Source: Oceanobacillus sojae | GTDB taxonomy: Bacteria; Bacillota; Bacilli; Bacillales; Amphibacillaceae | Length of the DNA: 37,868 nucleotides | Reading direction: 5' to 3' | NCBI RefSeq assembly: GCF_007991515.1 | Contig: NZ_BJYM01000030.1 | Coordinates: 1-37,868, forward strand | Shown: one piece after another, positions 16,589-23,327 of the stretch | Layout of the letters: every line of letters begins with the position of its first letter | How positions within the stretch are numbered: position 1 is the stretch's first letter | The notes under the pieces: generated by a model | What the model saw: the letters and a program-made list of their open reading frames with translations, nothing else | Told to the model about the DNA's origin: nothing | Databases searched by the model: none | Translations under genes and position numbers: made by a program

Positions 16589-17440
16589 ATGGATAAAGAA
16601 CAATTAGACACATTCTTATCATTAGTAAACTATAAGAACTTTACAAAAAGTGCTGAAATGTTACATGTAGCCCAATCAACTGTTTCAGCCAGGCTAAAAA
16701 GTCTTGAGCTTGAATTGGGAAAAACACTGCTAAGAAGAACAAATAAAGGCGTAGAGCTTACTCCCTCAGGATTAATATTTTTACCTTACGCTAAAAGAGT
16801 CATTGAATTATTTGCGGAAAGTAAAAAAGAGCTTGCTTTAGATGGACAGTATATCGATCGATTAGTATTGGGAGGGCCTTCGTCAGCATGGAACTACATC
16901 TATAGAAACGCCTTATCCACTTTTGCCATGGGAAATAGAAATGTATCCTTAGAACTTAAAACACATTCATCAGAGAATACCATTAGCAAAGTGTTAGATG
17001 GCATTATAGACCTTGGAATATCTTATACAAAACCAACACATCCAAATTTACTGATACATGAACACATTGAGGATCATTTTATATTTGTTTCCAGATTCCA
17101 GCTGCATAGACCGATTACAGTTGGTGATTTAAACAGTAAAAAGTTTATATTAAATAATTGGGGAGATGCTTTCTTTGAATGGTTCATGGAGCTTATGGGC
17201 ATTAATCACTTACCGGCCTTATCAATGAATCAAACTGCAATCTTGCTAAAAATGATAGAAGAACAAGATTATTTCACTATGCTGCCTTCCAAGATAGTTC
17301 AGCCATTTATTAATGATAAAAAGCTGTATTACCTAGAAAGTGAATTTGAAATGCCTGCTCATCATATTTATATATTCACTCAAAAAAATCTAAAAAAAGA
17401 ATCCACTATTAAAGAAGTATTGGATTTGTTAAAGAACTAA
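16589..17440 (+). CDS. LysR-family transcriptional regulator, 283 aa
   Basis: The winged helix-turn-helix covers residues about 1-60 (TFLSLVNYKNFTKSAEMLHV then AQSTVSARLKSLE and LTPSG), followed by a substrate-binding domain. ATG 16589 is preferred to 16580 because GGGAG lies only one base before the latter. Orientation divergent from the HAD-HD-HAD genes is the classic arrangement for a LysR regulator and its targets; the co-inducer is unknown. Confidence 0.9.
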   Translation: MDKEQLDTFLSLVNYKNFTKSAEMLHVAQSTVSARLKSLELELGKTLLRRTNKGVELTPSGLIFLPYAKRVIELFAESKKELALDGQYIDRLVLGGPSSAWNYIYRNALSTFAMGNRNVSLELKTHSSENTISKVLDGIIDLGISYTKPTHPNLLIHEHIEDHFIFVSRFQLHRPITVGDLNSKKFILNNWGDAFFEWFMELMGINHLPALSMNQTAILLKMIEEQDYFTMLPSKIVQPFINDKKLYYLESEFEMPAHHIYIFTQKNLKKESTIKEVLDLLKN

Positions 17441-17498
17441 TCTTTGAAATTTTTATTACGTATGAACGGTCAAAAAAGAACGGAAAAATTTTAAAAAT

Positions 17499-17534
17499 AA
17501 AAGGCAGGTCTGCCTAAAACAGACCTGCCTTTTA
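17499..17534. terminator. bidirectional intrinsic terminator
   Basis: AAAGGCAGGTCTG pairs with CAGACCTGCCTTT around a 7-base loop, with T-rich ends on both strands. It serves the LysR gene on plus and the aldo/keto reductase gene on minus. Confidence 0.88.
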
Positions 17535-17617
17535 CCTATTGCCCAAGAATATTTAAATCAGGTAGTGTATTTTTCAGCTTCAAACCGAAACAATACAATG
17601 TTCATAGAATCTCCTGA

Positions 17618-18472
17618 CTATACATATTCGTGATATTCATAAGGGTCCTGCCCTTCTACACGGCCGGATTCCCCTTTATCCAATGAATCCATTTTTTCCA
17701 TATCCTCAGGGGTTAATTCAAAGCTGGTACTATTGATATTTTCTCTTTGATGCGTTGGATTACTTGATTTCGGAATGGCAAATACGCCGGCCTGATAATT
17801 CCAGTTTAAAATAATCTGTGCCGGAGTTTTATCGTATTTATCCGCAATTTCTTTAATTGTGGCATTTTCCAGCACATCATTCAGATAACCCCGGCCAAAA
17901 GGACTCCAGGCTTCCGTAAGGATCCCCCGTTTTTTATTTTCTTCAACCATACGGTTATTATTAAAATACGGCTGACGCTCCACCTGGTTTGTAGCAGGAG
18001 TCACACCTGTTTCTTCGATGATGTTGTCCAAGTGTTCTGGTTCAAAATTCGAAACACCAATGGTTCTGAGTAACCCTTGTTTTTGAGCATCCACTAAAGC
18101 CTGCCAAGCTTCTACATATTTGCCGTCTTTGGGATTCGGCCAATGAATTAAATACTTGTCAAAATATTTTAGTCCGGTGCGGCGTAAAGATTCTTGAATA
18201 AAGATAAACGCCTTGTCATATTCATGGTGAGAGCCGGGCAATTTCGCACTGATTAAAATTTCTTCTCTAGGAAGCGCGGATCGGCGCACAGCCTCACCGA
18301 CAATACCTTCATTGTTATAGTTTGTTGACGTATCGATTAAACGGTAGCCCAGGTTTAAGGCATTTAAAATTTCAAATGTTCCCTGATCACCATCAATACC
18401 AATCGTGCCCAGTCCCAAAAAGGGAAGCACTGAACCATCATTTAGAATAAAGCCGTTATTATCAACAGTCAC
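17618..18472 (-). CDS. aldo/keto reductase, 284 aa
   Basis: NADPH-dependent carbonyl reductase of the AKR fold. Catalytic tetrad visible as Asp47 (LIDTST), Tyr52 (NYNNE), Lys77 (ISAKLPG) and His110 (LIHWPNP). The cofactor-binding segment IPKSSNPTHQREN is near the C-terminus. AAAGGAGATGAG precedes the ATG. It resembles YvgN/YtbE-type methylglyoxal or glyoxal reductases; substrate is not certain. Confidence 0.9.
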   Translation of the reverse strand: MTVDNNGFILNDGSVLPFLGLGTIGIDGDQGTFEILNALNLGYRLIDTSTNYNNEGIVGEAVRRSALPREEILISAKLPGSHHEYDKAFIFIQESLRRTGLKYFDKYLIHWPNPKDGKYVEAWQALVDAQKQGLLRTIGVSNFEPEHLDNIIEETGVTPATNQVERQPYFNNNRMVEENKKRGILTEAWSPFGRGYLNDVLENATIKEIADKYDKTPAQIILNWNYQAGVFAIPKSSNPTHQRENINSTSFELTPEDMEKMDSLDKGESGRVEGQDPYEYHEYV

Positions 18473-18955
18473 AATCTCATCTCCTTTAAAACTTTTATAA
18501 GGTAAGTTGAGTTTGATAGAAAAGTTACTTTCTTCCTGTCTTCCAATATGAAATCAACAGGCCGTCTTCGTCTAACAGTGGTTCCGGCAAAAATAGCTGC
18601 CGGCCAACCATCAAACTCAGGTCACATTACCAGTATTTCATGTTTTCATCTTTTACTAAGATGTCCATAATTACTATACCCAAGTTTTAAAAATCCTACA
18701 CTAACCGAGACTGTCGGCTAAACCTGCGACTTCTTGATTACGCTGATCAGTATAGTGCCGGCTATATCTTATCTTGAATGTTGTTTAGTTTGAAAATTTA
18801 AACAAATGGAGCCTCAATAGAAAACCCGAAGGTCCGGCGGAAATATACTGGGAAGACCTTCGGGTTTGACTATGTTATTTATTTATTTTTAAGTCGATAA
18901 TGCACTTTATTACTTTTCTCTTTGGCCAACTTTTTTAATTATATATAAATGCTAA
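18473..18955. other. intergenic region, possible decayed coding sequence
   Basis: No intact gene. On the minus strand a frame from about 18670 down to 18525 reads coding-like (MDILVKDENMKYW, stop, then LFLPEPLLDEDGLLISYW and stop) without a recognised family. A terminator is inside at 18821-18868. Confidence 0.4.
18821..18868. terminator. intrinsic terminator-like hairpin
   Basis: AAACCCGAAGGTC (18822-18834) and GACCTTCGGGTTT (18855-18867) are perfectly complementary, 20-base loop. On either strand only a weak T-tract follows. It may end transcripts of the DUF1569 gene on the minus strand. Confidence 0.6.
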
Positions 18956-19405
18956 CTAAACTCCAAACTGCTTTAAATGATGATCAAGATGCTTGTAAAT
19001 TCCTTTTCCCCATTGCTCAGGAGTGAATTTACCGAAAAAAGCATGAGGGTGCGTGGTACACTTTTCAGGTCCATTCTTTTGGAACGCTATAATTTTTTGT
19101 TTCAGCTTTTCTCTTTCTGTTTCAAATTCTTTTTCCTCTGTAATCAAAATGGTCGGTATAGTGGACATATTCTGGGCTACCGGCTTATCATTATAAAAAA
19201 TTGGCTTTGCAAACCGTCCTATCACTATTCCTAACCATCCTCTCTTTGGGAAAGAATCCCCCATTGCAATGTCTTGGAACGCTGAGCAATGAGCTAACAT
19301 TTGAGCAACATCCATCTTTCCCCATTGGCCTCTTGACTCTGGGCTTAATTCATCAATACGTTCTAAAATCTCCTCCATATGCAATGGATTAAAAATATTT
19401 TTCAT
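18956..19405 (-). CDS. DUF1569 (DinB-like) protein, 149 aa
   Basis: A small four-helix-type cytoplasmic protein: LSPESRGQWGKMDVAQMLAH near residue 25 (the conserved histidine at the end), HPFFG-like HPHAFFGKFTPEQWG, and an ending YKHLDHHLKQFGV. The histidines at those sites are the metal ligands of the DinB-like/DUF1569 fold. Start chosen at ATG 19405 because GGGAG sits directly before the upstream ATG at 19414. Single gene. Some relatives are thiol-dependent enzymes; the role here is unknown. Confidence 0.8.
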   Translation of the reverse strand: MKNIFNPLHMEEILERIDELSPESRGQWGKMDVAQMLAHCSAFQDIAMGDSFPKRGWLGIVIGRFAKPIFYNDKPVAQNMSTIPTILITEEKEFETEREKLKQKIIAFQKNGPEKCTTHPHAFFGKFTPEQWGKGIYKHLDHHLKQFGV

Positions 19406-19445
19406 TTTGTGCATCTCCCTATGCTAAGCTGCCTTTACATCGCCA

Positions 19446-19483
19446 CAAAAACACCCCTTTAGATAATCATATCCAAAGGGGTG
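19446..19483 (-). terminator. intrinsic terminator of glmS
   Basis: CACCCCTTT (19452-19460) pairs with AAAGGGGTG (19475-19483); on the minus strand the hairpin is followed by TTTTTG, about 70 bases after the glmS stop. Confidence 0.85.
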
Positions 19484-19551
19484 AAGCTTCGCAAATTCTA
19501 TAAGCACCATAACTTTATTTCAAAGATATACATTAATATTTTTTTCTATAC

Positions 19552-21354
19552 CTATTCCACTGTAACACTCTTCGCCAGGTTACGTGGTTTATCCACGTCA
19601 CAATCACGATGAAGTGCTGCATAATAAGCCAGAAGCTGCATTGGAATAACACTTACTAATGGAGTTAACAGCTCATGAACCGGAGGCAATACAAAAGCAT
19701 CCTCATCCTGTTCTAAGCCTTTTGAGCTGATAATAAGTGCATGTGCTCCACGGGCAACTACTTCCTGCACGTTTCCACGAATAGAGTAGTTTACATTTTC
19801 CTGTGTTGTTAAAGCAATTACCGGTGTACCATCTTCAATTAAAGCAATAGTTCCATGCTTCAATTCTCCTCCAGCAAAACCTTCTGCCTGGATATAAGAG
19901 ATTTCTTTCAGCTTCAATGCTGCTTCTTGAGCAACATGATAGTCTGTACTGCGGCCAATATAGAAAGCATTGCGTGTTGTAGCAAAATAATCTCTTGCTA
20001 ACTGTTCAAGCTCTTCTTTTTGGTTTGTAATAACTTCCATTGCATTCGCTACAATGGCAAGCTCTTGTAATGGATCAAAATCTAATTTAATACCTTTTAC
20101 TCTCGCTGTATCTACTGCAAGAACTGCTAAAACAGCAATTTGTGCTGTGTATGCTTTTGTGGAAGCCACAGCAATTTCTGGTCCAGCATGTAAAGGTAAA
20201 GTATAATTTGCTTCACGAGAAAGGGTTGATCCGGGCACGTTTGTTAATGTAAGTGCTGGATGTCCTAATTCTTTTATCTTAACTAATACAGCACGGCTGT
20301 CTGCTGTTTCACCACTTTGAGAAATAAAGATAAACAATGGTTTCTCAGACAACAGCGGCATGTTATATGAAAATTCACTTGCAACGTGTACTTCTACGGG
20401 GATGTTAGAAAGCTTTTCAAGAAATTCTTTTCCAACTAATCCGGCATGATAGCTTGTTCCTGCTGCAATGATATAAATGCGATCTGCTTTTTCCATGGCT
20501 TTACGAATATCTTTGTCTAACTTTAATTCGCCTTTTTCATTCTGATATTCACGAATAATATTACGCATAACAATTGGCTGCTCATCAATTTCTTTCAGCA
20601 TGAAATGAGGATATGTTCCTTTTTCTGTATCACTTGCATCAATTTCTGCGATAAATGGTTCACGTTGGATGACTTCTCCATCTAATGTCTGCACTTCTAC
20701 AAAGCTGCGATTGACAAGAACAATTTCTTTGTCATAGATTTCCAAGTACTCGTTAGTTTCCTTCAACGTTGCCATTGCGTCACTGGCAATCAGGTTAAAT
20801 CCTTCTCCTAACCCAACCAATAACGGACTTTTATTTTTGGATACATATAAAGTATCATGATCTTCTGCATCAATCAGACCAATAGCATAAGAACCCTTTA
20901 GCAGGCTCATTGCTTCACCAAATGCTTTTTTGGTATTTTTATGCTTTTCATAAAGTTTTTCAATAAGCTGTACGATAACCTCTGTGTCTGTTTCACTCAC
21001 AAAGTCAACATCTGCCAGGAATTCTTTCTTTAGATCGATATAGTTTTCAATAACACCATTATGCACAATAGTAAATCGTTCTGATGAGCTTTGATGTGGA
21101 TGTGCATTTTGCACACTTGGCACACCATGCGTAGCCCAGCGAGTATGACCAATACCAATTGTAGCTTCCACACTGCTATCTACTTCTTCACGTAACACTG
21201 CAATACGTCCTTTTACCTTTGTTACGTGTACACCTTCTTCACCTAAAGTTGCAATACCTGCAGAGTCATAACCGCGATATTCTAATTTTTCCAAGCCTGT
21301 TAATAAAATTTCTTTCGTATCATTTTGTCCAATATAACCGACGATTCCGCACAT
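19552..21354 (-). CDS. glmS: glutamine--fructose-6-phosphate aminotransferase
   Basis: Makes glucosamine-6-phosphate from fructose-6-phosphate and glutamine, the first step to UDP-GlcNAc. 600 aa, the usual length. Met1 is followed by Cys2 (MCGIVGYIG), the glutaminase nucleophile after Met removal. GHTRWATHG and HNGVIENY are in the N-terminal glutaminase domain. Two SIS isomerase domains follow, with [23 protein letters not shown] and ASTKAYTAQ, and the C-terminal [15 protein letters not shown] lies before the ATG. Its 5' leader contains the glmS ribozyme, so high GlcN6P lowers expression. It is separated from glmM, with which it is adjacent in B. subtilis. Confidence 0.97.
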   Translation of the reverse strand: MCGIVGYIGQNDTKEILLTGLEKLEYRGYDSAGIATLGEEGVHVTKVKGRIAVLREEVDSSVEATIGIGHTRWATHGVPSVQNAHPHQSSSERFTIVHNGVIENYIDLKKEFLADVDFVSETDTEVIVQLIEKLYEKHKNTKKAFGEAMSLLKGSYAIGLIDAEDHDTLYVSKNKSPLLVGLGEGFNLIASDAMATLKETNEYLEIYDKEIVLVNRSFVEVQTLDGEVIQREPFIAEIDASDTEKGTYPHFMLKEIDEQPIVMRNIIREYQNEKGELKLDKDIRKAMEKADRIYIIAAGTSYHAGLVGKEFLEKLSNIPVEVHVASEFSYNMPLLSEKPLFIFISQSGETADSRAVLVKIKELGHPALTLTNVPGSTLSREANYTLPLHAGPEIAVASTKAYTAQIAVLAVLAVDTARVKGIKLDFDPLQELAIVANAMEVITNQKEELEQLARDYFATTRNAFYIGRSTDYHVAQEAALKLKEISYIQAEGFAGGELKHGTIALIEDGTPVIALTTQENVNYSIRGNVQEVVARGAHALIISSKGLEQDEDAFVLPPVHELLTPLVSVIPMQLLAYYAALHRDCDVDKPRNLAKSVTVE

Positions 21355-21374
21355 GTCGATGTCCTCCTTGTTTG

Positions 21375-21428
21375 AAGGGGCAGGAACAAAAGACCGATTC
21401 GAAGCGAAGGGGCCTTGTTCTGCCCCTT
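21375..21428 (-). other. long hairpin between the ribozyme and the glmS start
   Basis: AAGGGGCAGGAACAA (21375-21389) and TTGTTCTGCCCCTT (21415-21428) can pair with one bulge. It lies about ten bases from the glmS ribosome site and lacks a T-run in the direction of glmS, so it is not an obvious terminator for that gene. In the plus direction a TTTTTTT follows after a gap. Confidence 0.55.
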
Positions 21429-21454
21429 TCTCGTGTTTGTTTTTTTATAAGACA

Positions 21455-21609
21455 TCATTCTTTATCTCTTTGTTCACCAAGTCACCCTGATGGTTTAAAG
21501 ATAAAGCAGCAGCTGCGATGTACAGCTGGGAGGCACCCGCCGAATAATTCGATAACCCCCGACCTCGTCAACTATTCTTCCTTACCGTCCGTAGAATAGT
21601 CCTGGCGCT
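21455..21609 (-). ncRNA. glmS ribozyme (GlcN6P-activated self-cleaving RNA)
   Basis: The minus strand shows the conserved blocks in order: AGCGCCAGGACT at the 5' end, GACGAGGTCGGGGGTTATCG, TCGGCGGGTGCCTCCC, CATCGCAGC, GGGTGACTTGGTGAAC. Cleavage is expected between the A at 21609 and the G at 21608. The order and sequences match the B. subtilis element closely. It uses glucosamine-6-phosphate as a cofactor and the cut transcript is then degraded, giving feedback control of glmS. Confidence 0.95.
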
Positions 21610-21708
21610 TGTTATTATAGATTCCGTTTTGTATTCTTTCTGCTCCTCTCCATTTTTATTTGCTCTTGTCAAACGGACTTTTACATTTGGAAAACAAGAA
21701 CTTTCTAT

Positions 21709-21738
21709 ATTTTATCGGAAAGTCATATTATAGGTCAA
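21709..21738 (-). promoter_or_regulatory. probable sigma-A promoter of glmS
   Basis: TTGACC (733-738 of the 21-kb block, that is 21733-21738) and TAAAAT (21709-21714), spacing 18, on the minus strand. The start would be near 21702, about 95 bases before the cleavage site. A weaker TATAAT at 21614-21619 lies too close to the cleavage site and lacks a -35. Confidence 0.6.
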
Positions 21739-21764
21739 CCTTTTTCTTCCTTTCCGATTAAAAT
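21709..21764. repeat. inverted repeat bracketing the glmS promoter
   Basis: ATTTTATCGGAAAG at 21709-21722 is repeated in inverted orientation as CTTTCCGATTAAAAT at 21750-21764, differing by one inserted base. One arm contains the -10 element and the other lies just upstream of the -35. Confidence 0.6.
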
Positions 21765-21847
21765 AGTTTATGAAATCCTTTGAGAAATGTTGCAGAATAT
21801 ACACAAATGACTGAGTGAATGCAGGCTAGTATATGACTAGAAGAATG

Positions 21848-21877
21848 TTTGAAGAGGATTGGAGCAGAATGGTATAA
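21848..21877 (+). promoter_or_regulatory. sigma-A promoter facing the CRISPR array
   Basis: TTGAAG (21848-21853) and an extended TGGTATAAT (TATAAT 21872-21877), spacing 18. It reads toward the attenuator-like region, the array and tmrB. Confidence 0.7.
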
Positions 21878-21928
21878 TTAAAAATATTAAGAAGGATTCA
21901 GGAAAATTTTTAGTTGGATGGATAAATT

Positions 21929-22056
21929 AGTGCTAACCTTAAGCAAACATGAATTACTAAGGAGGTTAGCACCTCAATGTGTATAAGGTTCTAACGGGAT
22001 TTGTTAAGGATAATGCTTCTTTATGTTCCTTTTTATAAAAGGTTAGCACTTTTTAT
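21929..22056 (+). promoter_or_regulatory. attenuator-like leader with three copies of a hairpin arm
   Basis: AGTGCTAACCTT (21929-21940) can pair with AGGTTAGCAC at 21963-21972 (10 pairs), or with AAGGTTAGCACT at 22039-22050 (12 pairs), which is followed by TTTTATTATT. The two pairings exclude each other. Between them AAGGAGG (21959-21965) precedes a five-codon ORF at 21977 (MCIRF, stop 21992-21994); a three-codon ORF (MNY) begins at 21949. This is the layout of ribosome-controlled attenuators, but no regulated gene follows before the CRISPR array. Confidence 0.5.
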
Positions 22057-22072
22057 TATTTGAAAGCTTGCT

Positions 22073-22093
22073 GGACAAGGGGTTATGTTGTCC
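22073..22093 (+). promoter_or_regulatory. leader-end inverted repeat next to the first CRISPR repeat
   Basis: GGACAA (22073-22078) and TTGTCC (22088-22093) are inverted copies, three bases before the first repeat. It lies where a leader anchoring site for spacer acquisition would be. Confidence 0.45.
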
Positions 22094-22096
22094 GCT

Positions 22097-22524
22097 TTCT
22101 CACCTTATATGGGTGAGTGGATTGAAATTTGTTTCGGTATAACTACCTAAATATACGTTAGTTTCTCACCTTATATGGGTGAGTGGATTGAAATAAGATT
22201 TCCCAATCATTATTTATGATGAATTTTTTTCTCACCTTATATGGGTGAGTGGATTGAAATACGCTCCCCTTTTCAGCTGGCCACAAGATAAAATTCTCAC
22301 CTTATATGGGTGAGTGGATTGAAATAAGATAGAGAAAGGATAGCGAAAGAGTCCCTCAACTTCTCACCTTATATGGGTGAGTGGATTGAAATTTTGGATT
22401 TGCTATCTGATTGCCAGATAACCCATTCTCACCTTATATGGGTGAGTGGATTGAAATAATCGTGCCAGCTAGTGACGGTACTTCTGTAAAGTTTCGCATC
22501 CTATACGATTATGCGAATTGAAAT
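22097..22524 (+). CRISPR. type I-C-like CRISPR array, six repeats plus a degenerate seventh
   Basis: Six identical 32-base repeats (TTCTCACCTTATAT then GGGTGAGTGGATTGAAAT) begin at 22097, 22163, 22229, 22294, 22361 and 22426. Five spacers of 33-35 bases lie between them. A sixth spacer (22458-22492, 35 bases) leads to a diverged copy at 22493-22524. The GTGGATTGAAAT end and the 32-base size are typical of type I-C (Dvulg) arrays. The decayed copy is at the right end, so the leader is at the left and the array reads plus. No cas gene lies within the window. Spacers are not similar to anything else in the window. Confidence 0.95.
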
Positions 22525-22568
22525 GGTGCTACAACAAAGAAATGCTCAAAAAAACAGAATATAAATAT

Positions 22569-22612
22569 GAGGTAGATAAGAAGAACCAAGCTCATCTCTT
22601 TCCATCTACCTC
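22569..22612 (+). other. hairpin after the CRISPR array
   Basis: GAGGTAGAT (22569-22577) pairs with ATCTACCTC (22604-22612). There is no T-run after it, so termination is doubtful; it may mark the end of the array transcript or lie in the tmrB leader. Confidence 0.45.
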
Positions 22613-22643
22613 TACATAAACCACACCAAAAAGGAGCCTCCCC

Positions 22644-23237
22644 ATGACAAAAATAATCTGGCTTAACGGAGCTTTTGGAGCAGGTAAAACACAGACAGCC
22701 TATGAATTACATAGAAGATTAGAAAATTCCTTCGTTTATGATCCGGAAAATATCGGCTTCTTCTTCAATCAAAATTTGCCTAGCGAGTTAAAAAAGAAAG
22801 ACTTTCAAGATTACGAAATGTGGAGAGAATTTAACCGCAAAACTATAAAATATATCGTTGAAAACCATGATGGAACAATTATTGTTCCTATGACAATCAC
22901 AGATATATCTTACTTTGAAGAAATCACTGGAAATCTCGAATCTGAAAAAATCGAGCTGCATAAATTTGTTTTATCTGCTTCCAAAGAAGTCATTGAAAGC
23001 AGGCTAAAGAAACGTCTTGAGAGAAAAAATTCATGGGGCTTTAAGCAAATCGACAGATGTATCACAAGCCTGGCTGATGAAGCCTTTGGAGAAAAAATAG
23101 AGACAGATTATTTATCCATCGATGGCGTTGTAGAAATCATTGCAGCAAAAGCAAATTTAGTATTAAAAGAAGACAATCGCTCCCATCTAAAAAGAAGAAT
23201 AGACCGCATAAAAACACAGATAAAACACATTAGATAA
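22644..23237 (+). CDS. tmrB: TmrB-like tunicamycin resistance protein
   Basis: 197 aa, the length of B. subtilis TmrB, and similar along its whole length: the P-loop GAFGAGKTQTAYELHRR (residues 9-16 core), then DPENIGF, VPMTITD and NSWGFKQIDRC. TmrB is an ATP-binding membrane-associated protein that confers tunicamycin resistance, probably by binding the drug. Tunicamycin mimics UDP-GlcNAc and blocks MraY/TagO-type enzymes. AAAAAGGAG precedes the ATG. It follows the CRISPR array on the same strand and neighbours glmS, which makes the precursor of UDP-GlcNAc; whether this is more than coincidence is unknown. Confidence 0.9.
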   Translation: MTKIIWLNGAFGAGKTQTAYELHRRLENSFVYDPENIGFFFNQNLPSELKKKDFQDYEMWREFNRKTIKYIVENHDGTIIVPMTITDISYFEEITGNLESEKIELHKFVLSASKEVIESRLKKRLERKNSWGFKQIDRCITSLADEAFGEKIETDYLSIDGVVEIIAAKANLVLKEDNRSHLKRRIDRIKTQIKHIR

Positions 23238-23261
23238 CTTGAAAAAATTTATTGATTCAAA

Positions 23262-23324
23262 AAATCATCAGCAGCTCTCCAGGCTATCCTTCCTCGCCTT
23301 GCCCGAAGCTCTGCTGATGTTTTC
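23262..23324. terminator. terminator-like hairpin between tmrB and the S9 peptidase gene
   Basis: CATCAGCAG (23266-23274) pairs with CTGCTGATG (23311-23319), followed by TTTTC on plus and by ATTTTTTGAATC on minus. The long GC-rich loop suggests additional pairing. Confidence 0.7.
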
Positions 23325-23327
23325 TAC

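Noticed and set aside
21219..21599. 126-codon plus-strand frame over glmS leader
   Set aside because: It lies antisense to glmS and its ribozyme; product is low-information and cysteine/serine-rich.
21614..21619. TATAAT as the glmS -10
   Set aside because: It would start transcription at or after the ribozyme cleavage site and has no -35. The TTGACC/TAAAAT pair upstream fits better.
21929..22056. T-box riboswitch
   Set aside because: No T-box sequence (AGGGTGGNACCGCG) and no specifier loop; the pairing logic is closer to ribosome-controlled attenuation.
22569..22612. Terminator of the CRISPR array
   Set aside because: Good stem but no T-run; kept only as a hairpin.
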